Positions 7,965 to 14,826 of a stretch of 39,960 bases of DNA are shown piece by piece. The DNA comes from Pseudolabrys sp. (GTDB lineage: Bacteria; Pseudomonadota; Alphaproteobacteria; Rhizobiales; Xanthobacteraceae), in contig JALHRB010000034.1 of the NCBI GenBank assembly GCA_022841665.1, positions 1-39,960 on the forward strand, written 5' to 3'. Each line of letters opens with the position of its first letter. Positions within the stretch are counted from its first letter, which is position 1. Below the pieces are notes generated by a model, which saw only the letters and a list, made by a program, of their open reading frames with translations, did not search any database and was not told the origin of the DNA. The position numbers were made by a program, and so were the translations under genes.

Positions 7965-8426
7965 CTAGCGCGCTTCCGCGATCGGCAGCGCCGTCGTTTG
8001 CTTGATCCGCTCCATGGCAAAGCGCGAGGTGACGTTCTTCAGCGGCACGGTCGCGATCAGCCGCTTGTAGAATCCGTCATAGGCCTGCATGTCGGCGACC
8101 ACGACCCGCAGCATATAGTCGACGTCGCCGGCCATGCGGTAGAACTCCATCACCTCCGGCATCGCGCCCGCCACCTCGGCGAAGCGCTTAAGCCATTCCT
8201 GCGAATGGTCGCCGGTCTCGATCGAGACGAACACGGTAATGCCGAGCCCGATCTTGTCGGGGTCGATCAGCGCCACGCGCTTGGTGATCACGCCGTCGGC
8301 CTCGAGCCGCTGCAGCCGCTTCCAGCATGGCGTCGACGACAGGCCGACGCGCTGGCCGATCTCGGCGACGGACAACGAAGCGTCCTGCTGCACCACAGCC
8401 AAGATCTTGCGGTCGATAGCGTCCAT
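7965..8426 (-). CDS. Lrp/AsnC-family transcriptional regulator
   Basis: A 153-residue protein. An N-terminal helix-turn-helix (about 1-60) contains LSVAEIGQRVGLSSTPCWKR, followed by an AsnC ligand-binding (RAM) domain at about 65-145 with GDVDYMLRVVV. AAGGA precedes the ATG. It diverges from the rhodanese-transporter genes, and an AT-rich palindrome lies between them, so it may control itself and that operon. Members answer to amino acids, and a cysteine-responsive subgroup exists; the ligand here cannot be read from the sequence. Confidence 0.92.
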   Translation of the reverse strand: MDAIDRKILAVVQQDASLSVAEIGQRVGLSSTPCWKRLQRLEADGVITKRVALIDPDKIGLGITVFVSIETGDHSQEWLKRFAEVAGAMPEVMEFYRMAGDVDYMLRVVVADMQAYDGFYKRLIATVPLKNVTSRFAMERIKQTTALPIAEAR

Positions 8427-8471
8427 TCTCTCTTTCCTTCAAAAACTAGAACGAGCAGCCTGCAAGTGCGC

Positions 8472-8499
8472 GCAAATGTGAAATAATTTTCTTATTTGC
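8472..8499. promoter_or_regulatory. AT-rich palindrome, candidate Lrp operator
   Basis: GCAAAT (8472-8477) and ATTTGC (8494-8499) flank an inner AAATAA / TTATTT pair. This is an isolated AT-rich inverted repeat 45 bases upstream of the lrp-type start in GC-rich DNA. Lrp/AsnC proteins bind such AT-rich dyads. The regulator assignment is inference from position. Confidence 0.4.
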
Positions 8500-8528
8500 C
8501 CCGCCCATCTGTCATTACAGAGAAAAAT

Positions 8529-8586
8529 CTTCTATTTCAAGTCCGTTGTTCCGCCGCCTTCTATTTCAAGTCCGTTGTTCCGCCGC
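8529..8586 (+). repeat. Perfect 29-bp tandem duplication upstream of the rhodanese gene
   Basis: Two identical 29-base units lie head to tail at 8529-8557 and 8558-8586, each starting CTTCTATTTC and ending GTTCCGCCGC. They end 35 bases before the rhodanese start, in its leader or promoter. They could be a recent slippage duplication or a doubled binding site. Confidence 0.95.
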
Positions 8587-8621
8587 CCGTGTGGCGGCAT
8601 TCCGGAAGCTGGACGCCTGCC

Positions 8622-9602
8622 ATGAGAAAGTTCTCCGCGTTTTCCTGTCTCCGTGCCGCCACCGTTGCGCTTGCTTTGCTGGCCGCTGGCGTTGCTACGG
8701 TCGCCGCCGCCGAGATGCCGCCGCTGGTCGGTACGGACTGGCTGAAGGCGAATTTGCGCGACGACAAGCTGGTGGTGCTGGACATCCGCTCAGCCCTCGA
8801 CGGCGGCGGCGCGAAGGCCTACGAGGCCGCGCACATCCCCGGCAGCGTGCACAGCGACTACGACAAGGCCGGCTGGCGCGTCACGCGCAACAACGTGCCG
8901 TTCATGGTGCCGAGCACCGCCGAGCTCGAGAAGCTGATCGGCGATCTCGGCATCGACGAGGACAGCAAGGTGGTTGTCGTGCCGGCCGGCGTCAGCGTGC
9001 TCGACTTCGGTTCGGCCGCGCGCACCTACTGGACGCTGAAATATACCGGCGTGAAAAACGTCGCCATTCTCGACGGCGGCATCGCCGCCTGGCAGCAGGC
9101 CGGCTTTCCGGTCGAGGCGGGCGCCTCGAAGCCGTCGCCGACGATCTTCACCGCCACGATCGACAAGAGCATCCTGGCCGAAGCGTCCGACGTCGAGAAG
9201 CTGGAAGCCGCCGGCGGCGCCGCGCTGATCGATGCGCGCCCGGCCACGTTCTTTGCCGGCAAGGAGAAGGCGCCGGCCGCGACCGCCTATGGCCACATTC
9301 CGGGCGCGCTCAACATCGACAGCGCCTCGTTCTACGACGAAAAGACCAACCGCCTGAAGCCGAAGGCGGAGCTCGCCGCGCTTGCCGACACGGTTCCCGC
9401 CGCTGGCCCGGCCGTGAGCTATTGCAACACCGGCCACTGGGCGGCAACCAATTGGTTCGTGCTGCACGAGCTGCTCGGGCGCAAGCAGACCCGGCTCTAC
9501 GCCGGCTCCATGGTGGAGTGGACCAGCAATGCAAACCGGCCGGTTGCCTCCGCGCGCACCAAATGGGACGACTTGAAGAAGGCGCTCGGCCTCGGCTCCT
9601 GA
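8622..9602 (+). CDS. Exported two-domain rhodanese (thiosulfate sulfurtransferase)
   Basis: A 326-residue protein from ATG 8622 (MRKFSAFS); longer upstream reading crosses the tandem duplication and is rejected. A signal peptide ends at about A30. Rhodanese domain 1 (about 35-165) is inactive-type: its active loop reads PAGVSVLDFG without cysteine. Domain 2 (about 180-320) has YCNTGHWA with the catalytic cysteine at 268. It would move sulfane sulfur from thiosulfate or a similar donor in the periplasm. It precedes a TsuA-type transporter by 34 bases, supporting a role in sulfur supply. Confidence 0.9.
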   Translation: MRKFSAFSCLRAATVALALLAAGVATVAAAEMPPLVGTDWLKANLRDDKLVVLDIRSALDGGGAKAYEAAHIPGSVHSDYDKAGWRVTRNNVPFMVPSTAELEKLIGDLGIDEDSKVVVVPAGVSVLDFGSAARTYWTLKYTGVKNVAILDGGIAAWQQAGFPVEAGASKPSPTIFTATIDKSILAEASDVEKLEAAGGAALIDARPATFFAGKEKAPAATAYGHIPGALNIDSASFYDEKTNRLKPKAELAALADTVPAAGPAVSYCNTGHWAATNWFVLHELLGRKQTRLYAGSMVEWTSNANRPVASARTKWDDLKKALGLGS

Positions 9603-9636
9603 CGCTCCGCAGCAAGAACAACAAGAAGATTCAGCA

Positions 9637-10785
9637 ATGACCTCGACCACTCTGGCAGCGCCGCAGGCGCGCGCGGGCCTCGTCGCCGACCGGCTGTTTT
9701 TTGGCCTTGCGGTTTTCGCGACCGCGGTGCTGGTCGCGCTGGTGCTCCTCGACGGCCAGCCTTTGTCCGCCGCGCTCATCCTTGGCGGCTTCGGACTCGG
9801 CGTCGCCTTCCTCAAAGCCGAGTTCAGCTATACCGCCTCCTGGCGGCGTTTTCTCACGCGCGGCGAGGCCGGCGGCCTCATTGGCGGCCTGATCGTGGTC
9901 GCGGTTGCCGCGCTGGCGGTGGTGCCGGTGGCGGCGTTGCTGCCGAACTATGGCGGCGCCATCGCGCCGCTCGGGCCCTCGCTCGTCATTGGCGCCTTCG
10001 TGTTCGGCATCGGCATGCAACTCGCCAACGGCTGCGGCTCCGGCACGCTCTACACCGCCGGCGGCGGCTCCGGCCGCATGCTGATCGCGCTCGCCTTCTT
10101 CATGGCCGGCAGCGTATTCGGCAGCCTGTCGCTGCCCTCCTTCCTCGCGCTCGGCGGCATCGATCCGGTGCTGGCATCCGACTATCTCGGCCCTTGGGGC
10201 GGGCTGGCGCTGACTTTGGCCAGCATCGCGCTGGCGGCGGCCTTGATCGCCACAATCGCGCGCAAGCGCGGCGCCTCGTTTCGGCCGTCGCGTAATTACG
10301 TCGTCGGCGGCATCGCCATCGGCCTCCTGTGCATTTTCGTGTTCGCGGCCGGCGGCCATCCCTGGAGCGTGACCTTCGGCTACACGGTCTGGGGCGCCAA
10401 GATCGCGAGCGCCCTTGGCTTCGACCTGACGCAGGCGGCGTTCTGGCAATGGCCGGGTCCGAAGCAGGCCCTTGCAAGTTCGGTGCTGTCGGACACTTCG
10501 AGCCTTACCGACTTCGGCATGATATTCGGCGCCATGGCGGCGGCTGCCGCCGCCAAGCCTTTCGCGGCGGGCGCCTGGCCGCCGGCGAAGTCGCTGCTCG
10601 CCGCTGCGGTCGGCGGCCTGCTGATGGGCTGGGGCGCGCGTCTCGGCTTCGGCTGCAACATCGGCGCCTTCGTCGGCGGCGTCGCGTCCGGCTCGCTGCA
10701 CGGCTGGGTCTGGTTTGGCCTCGCGCTTGCCGGCAGCTTGGTCGGCATCCGGCTGCGGCCGCTGTTCGGCCTGTCGCGGGAGTAG
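9637..10785 (+). CDS. YeeE/YedE (TsuA-type) thiosulfate transporter
   Basis: A 382-residue polytopic inner-membrane protein with about ten hydrophobic segments. The two family signatures are present: NGCGSGTLYTAGGGS with C133, and GARLGFGCNIGAFVGG with C340. In TsuA the matching cysteines pass thiosulfate through the membrane. The length matches full two-repeat YeeE proteins. It follows the exported rhodanese and precedes a tri-cysteine peptide, all on one strand. Thiosulfate is the likely substrate; selenium or other sulfur compounds cannot be excluded. Confidence 0.88.
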   Translation: MTSTTLAAPQARAGLVADRLFFGLAVFATAVLVALVLLDGQPLSAALILGGFGLGVAFLKAEFSYTASWRRFLTRGEAGGLIGGLIVVAVAALAVVPVAALLPNYGGAIAPLGPSLVIGAFVFGIGMQLANGCGSGTLYTAGGGSGRMLIALAFFMAGSVFGSLSLPSFLALGGIDPVLASDYLGPWGGLALTLASIALAAALIATIARKRGASFRPSRNYVVGGIAIGLLCIFVFAAGGHPWSVTFGYTVWGAKIASALGFDLTQAAFWQWPGPKQALASSVLSDTSSLTDFGMIFGAMAAAAAAKPFAAGAWPPAKSLLAAAVGGLLMGWGARLGFGCNIGAFVGGVASGSLHGWVWFGLALAGSLVGIRLRPLFGLSRE

Positions 10786-10788
10786 CCC

Positions 10789-10831
10789 CATGATCCCGAA
10801 AAGTGCGTACCGGTTTGCGGACAAGATCATG
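10789..10831. repeat. Short dispersed palindromic repeat
   Basis: CATGATC (10789-10795) and GATCATG (10825-10831) bound a 43-base element with the core CCCGAAAAGTGCG...CCGGTTTGCGGA. This is recognisable as a common intergenic repeat of Bradyrhizobium and relatives. It sits between the transporter stop and the small peptide's ribosome site. Confidence 0.75.
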
Positions 10832-10849
10832 GGCCAAGGATAAAGCGCG

Positions 10850-11002
10850 ATGCGGAAAGTCTACGTCGCCGTCGTCCTGCTCGGCACGCTCGCTATCGTG
10901 GGCCAGCACCTCATGAGCCCGTCGATCGGCCGCGCCGTGTCGCCGGAGGATTTCGCCGGCGCCTGCGCGCCCTGCGGCGCGCCCTGTCCATCGAAGAAGT
11001 AA
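10850..11002 (+). CDS. Small membrane-anchored tri-cysteine peptide, 50 aa
   Basis: ATG 10850 has AAGGA 9 bases upstream and reads MRKVYVAVVLLGTLAIVGQH, one hydrophobic helix after a basic start. A short periplasm-facing tail follows with C39, C42 and C46 (CAPCGAPCP), ending SKK. The spacing CxxCxxxC could bind a metal, carry sulfane sulfur or form a disulfide. I do not recognise a named family. It lies 64 bases after the transporter on the same strand, so it may belong to the same transcript. Codon use is like that of its neighbours. It could be missed by annotators because of its length. Confidence 0.65.
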   Translation: MRKVYVAVVLLGTLAIVGQHLMSPSIGRAVSPEDFAGACAPCGAPCPSKK

Positions 11003-11011
11003 TCTTTCTCC

Positions 11012-11124
11012 GACCTCCCCTTGAAAGGGGGAGGTCGCCCGCCGAAGGCGGGCGGGTGGGGGTCATTTAGAATTTCGACTCGAAGGAGACCCCCTCCCTA
11101 ACCCTCCCCCTTTCAGGGGGAGGG
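11012..11124. repeat. Large head-to-head palindromic repeat
   Basis: Left arm 11012-11064 (GACCTCCCCTTG...GGGTGGGGGTC) and right arm 11088-11124 (GACCCCCTCCC...AGGGGGAGG) are inverted copies of one GC-rich element around a 23-base AT-richer centre. The left arm carries its own internal hairpins. It fills the gap between the sulfur genes and the convergent kinase gene and could act as a transcription stop. Confidence 0.8.
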
Positions 11125-11140
11125 AACGGAGAGGCCGACG

Positions 11141-12076
11141 CTACGGAGCGCGCTCCTTCAGAAACGCATCCACCTCGGCCCGCGTGGGCGCGCCCATCAG
11201 CCCGCCGAAACGCGTGCATTTGATCGCGGCTGCCGCCGCGCCGAAGCGCATGGATTCGACAACGTCGCCGGTCTCGACCAATCGCAGGGTGAAGGCGCCG
11301 TGGAACGTGTCGCCGGCGCCGAGCGTGTCGACCGACTTCACCTTGAACGCATCCATGTGGCGCACGGCGCCGCCATCGAGCCAGTAGACGCCGTCGGGCC
11401 CGGCGGTCACCGCGAGGAAGCCCTTGTAGGTCGCGCCGAGCTTTTTCAGCGCCGCGCCGAAGTCCTGCTCGCCGGCGGTGCCGCGCATCGCCTCGGCCGA
11501 GGAGACGACGTGCGTTGCGGCATTGAGGAGGGGATCGTCGATCGCGGCCGGGCGGTCGAGGTCGAGCACGCGCGGAATGCCGCGCTTCGTCGCCGCGGCG
11601 ACAATCGGCATCATGAAGTTCGGGTAGCGGTTGTCGAGCAGCACGGCCTCGACGCCATCGACCGCCGCGTCGGCATCGGCCGGGGTCGCATTGGTCAGGC
11701 CTTCGCCGCGGCGCGTGGCGATGGTCTTTTCACCGGTGGCGTCGAGCAGGATGAGCGAGACCGACGACATCGCGCCCTTGACGCGCACGGCATGCGCGCA
11801 ATCGACGCGCTCGGCCTTCAGTTTCTCCAAGATCCAGTTGGCGATGGCGTCGTCATGGCCTCCGATCGCGCCGGCAAAGCGCGCGCTGCCGCCAAGTCGC
11901 GCGATGGCGACCGAAGCGTTGCCGGCTTGGCCGCCGATCGTCACCACGAAGTCGGAGGCCTGAACTTTCTCGCCGGCCGCAGGAAACGCCTCCACCTTCA
12001 TCACGTTGTCCTGCACGGCGCCGCCGGCGCACAGGATGCGTGGGGGTCCCCGGCGTTCAGTCAAAGCGGACCTCAC
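11141..12076 (-). CDS. PfkB/ribokinase-family sugar or nucleoside kinase
   Basis: A 311-residue cytosolic kinase. Both PfkB signatures are present: GGQAGNASVAIARLGG at 49-64, and DTLGAGDTFHGAF at 250-262 with the catalytic base D256. The GTG start at 12076 overlaps the end of nudC by 20 bases, suggesting coupling; a start nearer RILCAGG cannot be excluded. The substrate cannot be told from the sequence. It is last in a run after the HIT, nitrilase-type and nudC genes, which suggests nucleotide or metabolite salvage (inference). Confidence 0.88.
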   Translation of the reverse strand: MRSALTERRGPPRILCAGGAVQDNVMKVEAFPAAGEKVQASDFVVTIGGQAGNASVAIARLGGSARFAGAIGGHDDAIANWILEKLKAERVDCAHAVRVKGAMSSVSLILLDATGEKTIATRRGEGLTNATPADADAAVDGVEAVLLDNRYPNFMMPIVAAATKRGIPRVLDLDRPAAIDDPLLNAATHVVSSAEAMRGTAGEQDFGAALKKLGATYKGFLAVTAGPDGVYWLDGGAVRHMDAFKVKSVDTLGAGDTFHGAFTLRLVETGDVVESMRFGAAAAAIKCTRFGGLMGAPTRAEVDAFLKERAP

Positions 12077-13007
12077 TCTCGACCCAGGCGCGGATGATGT
12101 GGTGCGCGATCGCCACCGGCGGCGGCGTCGTCAAACCATCCTTGTGCCGGCGCAAAAGCATGCTCGTCACCTCGTCCTTGCTAAACCAGCGGGCATCTTC
12201 CAGTTCCTCGCGGTCGACGACGATGTCGCGGGTCACCGCCTCGGCGTGACAGCCGATCATCAGCGAGGACGGGAACGGCCAGGGCTGCGAGGCGAAATAC
12301 TTCACCCGCCCGCAGGCGATGCCGGCTTCCTCCAGCGTCTCGCGGTGCACGGCGTCCTCGATCGACTCGCCCGGCTCGATGAATCCGGCAAGGCACGACC
12401 ACATCGTCGGCACGAAGCGGGGCGAGCGCCCCAGCAGACACTTGTCGCCGTCGACGGCGAGCATGATCACCACCGGGTCGGTGCGGGGGAAGTGCTGGCC
12501 CTGGCAGCTCGGACAGTCGCGCCGCCAGCCGGCCTGCACGACTTGCGTGGCCGCGCCGCAGTTCGAGCAGAAGCGGTGGCGGATGTGCCAGTGCAGGACC
12601 GCCTTGGCCTCCGCGATCGGCGGCAGGTCCGCGGGCGCGCATAGCCCCTGCACCGCGATCGAGCGCAGGTCGGTGACGACAAAGTCGTCGCGCGTCTTCA
12701 GCGTTTCGGCATGCTGCGGCGGGATACCGAAGCCGAAGCGGCCGGCGCCTTCGAGCAGCCCCAGGAAAACGGTTTCGGTGGCGGGCCCGAGCGCGCGCGC
12801 TTCCGCAACCGTGAACAGCGCCTCGTGCAGGCCGGCGCCCTTCTTCAGCACGATCAGGTCGCCGCCGATGACATAGCCGCCGGCACGCCGGTCGGCCAGG
12901 AGCGCGGCGATGGCGGCGTCATCCGGACGTCGTTCGGCGGCGCGCGCGAGGCTGCTTTCCGTGTAGCCGAGGCGCGGTTTGGGGCCGAGATCGGGGCGAG
13001 GGGACAT
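12057..13007 (-). CDS. nudC: NAD+ diphosphatase / NudC Nudix hydrolase
   Basis: A 316-residue protein from ATG 13007 (MSPRPDLG); ATG 13025 is an in-frame alternative and neither has a clear ribosome site. It has an N-terminal NUDIX-like domain and a zinc ribbon with C147/C150 and C165/C168. The Nudix box runs 208-230 (G-x5-E-x7-REx2EExG) and is followed by SQPWPFPSS, the NudC signature. NudC splits NAD(H) into NMN(H) and AMP and can remove NAD caps from RNA. It is encoded with a nitrilase-type gene upstream and a kinase downstream. Confidence 0.93.
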   Translation of the reverse strand: MSPRPDLGPKPRLGYTESSLARAAERRPDDAAIAALLADRRAGGYVIGGDLIVLKKGAGLHEALFTVAEARALGPATETVFLGLLEGAGRFGFGIPPQHAETLKTRDDFVVTDLRSIAVQGLCAPADLPPIAEAKAVLHWHIRHRFCSNCGAATQVVQAGWRRDCPSCQGQHFPRTDPVVIMLAVDGDKCLLGRSPRFVPTMWSCLAGFIEPGESIEDAVHRETLEEAGIACGRVKYFASQPWPFPSSLMIGCHAEAVTRDIVVDREELEDARWFSKDEVTSMLLRRHKDGLTTPPPVAIAHHIIRAWVESEVRFD

Positions 13008-13056
13008 CGGGCCGGAAACTGGCATGGAGGACCGGCCGGCGCAATTGCCCGCAGGC

Positions 13057-13914
13057 TTACTCCGCTGCCGTATCCTTCGGCCGCGGATACATGGCCTCCC
13101 GCAGTTCCGGCCGCTGCCATTGCGGGCCGAGCACACCTTGCTTGGCGCCGTAGCTCGACGAGGAGGTAACGCTGTCGCGGGTGCCGCGCATTTCGCGCGC
13201 GCGGTCGAGGTTCACGTCGACCACAAACATGCCGGCGGCGGTGCTCTCGAACAAAATCTCCTCCGGCGTCGCCACCATCGCGAGTCCGCGCTCGTCATGG
13301 CTGAACAGGTTCTGCGTGGTGACGACGACCGACAGGTTCTCGATCGCGCGCGCCCAGATCAGGTTGCGCCAGCTTGCCCACAACGCGCGTTTGTCGGTCC
13401 CTGCCGGCATGAAGATGATCTCCGCCCCGCGCAAAGCCAGCGCGCGCGTCACTTCCGGCATGTAGACTTCGCTGCACATCGCGAGCCCGACCTTGCCCTG
13501 AGCGCTGTCGAAGACGGGAAACTCGTTGCCGGCGACGTACTGGAATTCCCACCACTCGCCGCCGGTATAGATCCACGGCCCGTTCGGATGCGTGCGGCGG
13601 TAGGAGACCGGCGCGCGGCCGTCGCCATAGGCCATGCAGATCAGGTTATAGGCGGTGCCCTCGTTGTGGCTGATCGGGTCGATGGTGCCGTAGACGACGT
13701 TGACGCCGTGCTTGGCGGCGGCTTCCGTCATGCGCGGCCGCGGGTCGAACCGCGCCGGCATGCGCCACGGCCCCGGATAGGTTTCCGGAAAGCACACGAA
13801 GTCGGCGCCTTCCGCCTTGGCGCGCGCGATGAACTCCACGGCGTCGTCAATGTTCTTCTCATCCTCGCCGATTGGGTTGGCGAGCGGCTGCACGACAGCG
13901 ATGCGGAAACTCAT
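13057..13914 (-). CDS. Nitrilase-superfamily carbon-nitrogen hydrolase
   Basis: A 285-residue protein of the CN-hydrolase fold. The catalytic glutamate is E44 in CFPETYPGPW and the nucleophile is C147 in LAMCSEVYMPE. The lysine of the usual YRKxH motif is arginine here (YRRTH, R107). The family cleaves amides, N-carbamoyl compounds or nitriles. The substrate is unknown; the aromatic insert YTGGEWWEFQYV may shape the pocket. It starts 29 bases after the HIT gene ends and precedes nudC, a likely operon. Confidence 0.88.
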   Translation of the reverse strand: MSFRIAVVQPLANPIGEDEKNIDDAVEFIARAKAEGADFVCFPETYPGPWRMPARFDPRPRMTEAAAKHGVNVVYGTIDPISHNEGTAYNLICMAYGDGRAPVSYRRTHPNGPWIYTGGEWWEFQYVAGNEFPVFDSAQGKVGLAMCSEVYMPEVTRALALRGAEIIFMPAGTDKRALWASWRNLIWARAIENLSVVVTTQNLFSHDERGLAMVATPEEILFESTAAGMFVVDVNLDRAREMRGTRDSVTSSSSYGAKQGVLGPQWQRPELREAMYPRPKDTAAE

Positions 13915-13943
13915 TGCGCACTCCTTTACGTTGCGGAGAAAGC

Positions 13944-14375
13944 CTAGCGGCGATCCACCGCGATGAGAAGAGCGTCGCGCAGCTTGCCGATGAGCGCGTC
14001 GCGCGTTGCGGGTGCATAGGCGGCGGGCGCAACCGCACCCCAGACCGGCTTCGGCCAGGCCGCGTCGCTGCGCCGGCGCGCGATCACATGCACGTGCAGT
14101 TGCGCCACCATGTTGCCGAGCGCTGCGATGTTGAGTTTATCGCATTGTGAAATTGTTTTCAGCGCCCGCGCCGCGGCGTCGATCTCGCCCACAAGCTGCA
14201 CCTGCGCGTTCTCTTCCAGGTCGATGAGCTCGACCAGCCCCGGCAGCCGCGGCACCAGGATCAGCCAGGGATAATTGGCGTCGTTGGCCAGCAGCACGCG
14301 TGACAGCGGCAGGTCGCCCACCGGAACGGTGTCGGCGGTCAGCTGGGGGTGGAGGGAGAAGGCCAAATCAGTCAT
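13944..14375 (-). CDS. HIT-domain (histidine triad) protein
   Basis: A 143-residue protein from ATG 14375 (MTDLAFSLHPQL). Reading further upstream enters a palindromic repeat and the SRP RNA gene and is rejected. The HIT motif is QLHVHVIAR with H94 and H96; the third position is isoleucine (98), as in a known alphaproteobacterial subgroup. HIT proteins hydrolyse or transfer nucleotides. It heads the minus-strand run with the nitrilase-type, nudC and kinase genes. Confidence 0.88.
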   Translation of the reverse strand: MTDLAFSLHPQLTADTVPVGDLPLSRVLLANDANYPWLILVPRLPGLVELIDLEENAQVQLVGEIDAAARALKTISQCDKLNIAALGNMVAQLHVHVIARRRSDAAWPKPVWGAVAPAAYAPATRDALIGKLRDALLIAVDRR

Positions 14376-14414
14376 GCGGTGCCGTTTGCAGAGCAAGGAC
14401 GCGGGCAATCTCAC

Positions 14415-14572
14415 TTCCCTCTCCCCTTGTGGGAGAGGGTGCCCGAGCGGAGGCGAAGCCGAGCGAGGGCGGGTGAGGGGTCTGTGACTCAATTGAAGCG
14501 CCGACCCCTCACCCGGCTCGCGCTCCGCTATCGCTCCCGCGCGAGCCACCCTCTCCCACAAGGGGAGAGGGG
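14415..14572. repeat. Head-to-head pair of palindromic repeats, short spacer
   Basis: Copy A (14415-14480, minus sense) and copy B (14505-14572, plus sense) are inverted copies of one element. Each has a CCCTCTCC/GGAGAGGG stem-loop at the outer end and GTGAGGGG/CCCCTCAC at the inner end. The spacer of 24 bases (14481-14504) shows no gene. Together they fill much of the HIT-SRP RNA gap. The same element occurs at 29064-29123 and 29503-29582. Confidence 0.85.
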
Positions 14573-14607
14573 ACAAGCGGCGCCTATGTGCCGCCAAACT
14601 GCCCAAC

Positions 14608-14636
14608 TTGCTTTCTCCCCCTGTTGGCCCGATATA
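14608..14636 (+). promoter_or_regulatory. Promoter of the SRP RNA gene
   Basis: A -35-like TTGCTT (14608-14613), a 17-base spacer and a -10-like GATATA (14631-14636) are placed so that transcription would begin about 14642-14643, exactly where the RNA's outer stem starts. Confidence 0.65.
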
Positions 14637-14641
14637 GGCCC

Positions 14642-14746
14642 CGGGAGGTTGGCGGTGGACGAGCCACTCGCCAACCGGGTCAGGTCCGGAAGGAAGCAGC
14701 CCTAACGAGCACGGATCGGGTCGCTCGTCAGCCTCCCACCCATTTT
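14642..14746 (+). ncRNA. ffs: Small signal recognition particle RNA (4.5S type)
   Basis: The conserved SRP core is present: GGTCAGGTCCGGAAGGAAGC followed by AGCCCTAACGAG, including the GGAA apical loop bound by Ffh. The outer stem pairs GGGAGG (14643-14648) with CCTCCC (14732-14737), giving about 97 nt before a short T-run (CATTTTCC). The transcript directs membrane proteins to the SRP receptor. A good promoter lies directly upstream. The gene is next to dnaX, as often seen in Rhizobiales. Confidence 0.95.
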
Positions 14747-14826
14747 CCACGACGATCTTGGGCGGAAAGCCCTCGCGGCGCGTCTCGCGGGTGGCTTCCG
14801 CGCCTGAGGCTTGCGAGAATAGCCCC

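Noticed and set aside
8529-8586. Start of a CRISPR array
   Set aside because: The two 29-base units are directly adjacent with no spacer, and there are no further copies or cas genes.
14415-14572. Insertion sequence with terminal inverted repeats
   Set aside because: Only 24 bases lie between the arms, so there is no room for a transposase; it fits an intergenic palindromic repeat.
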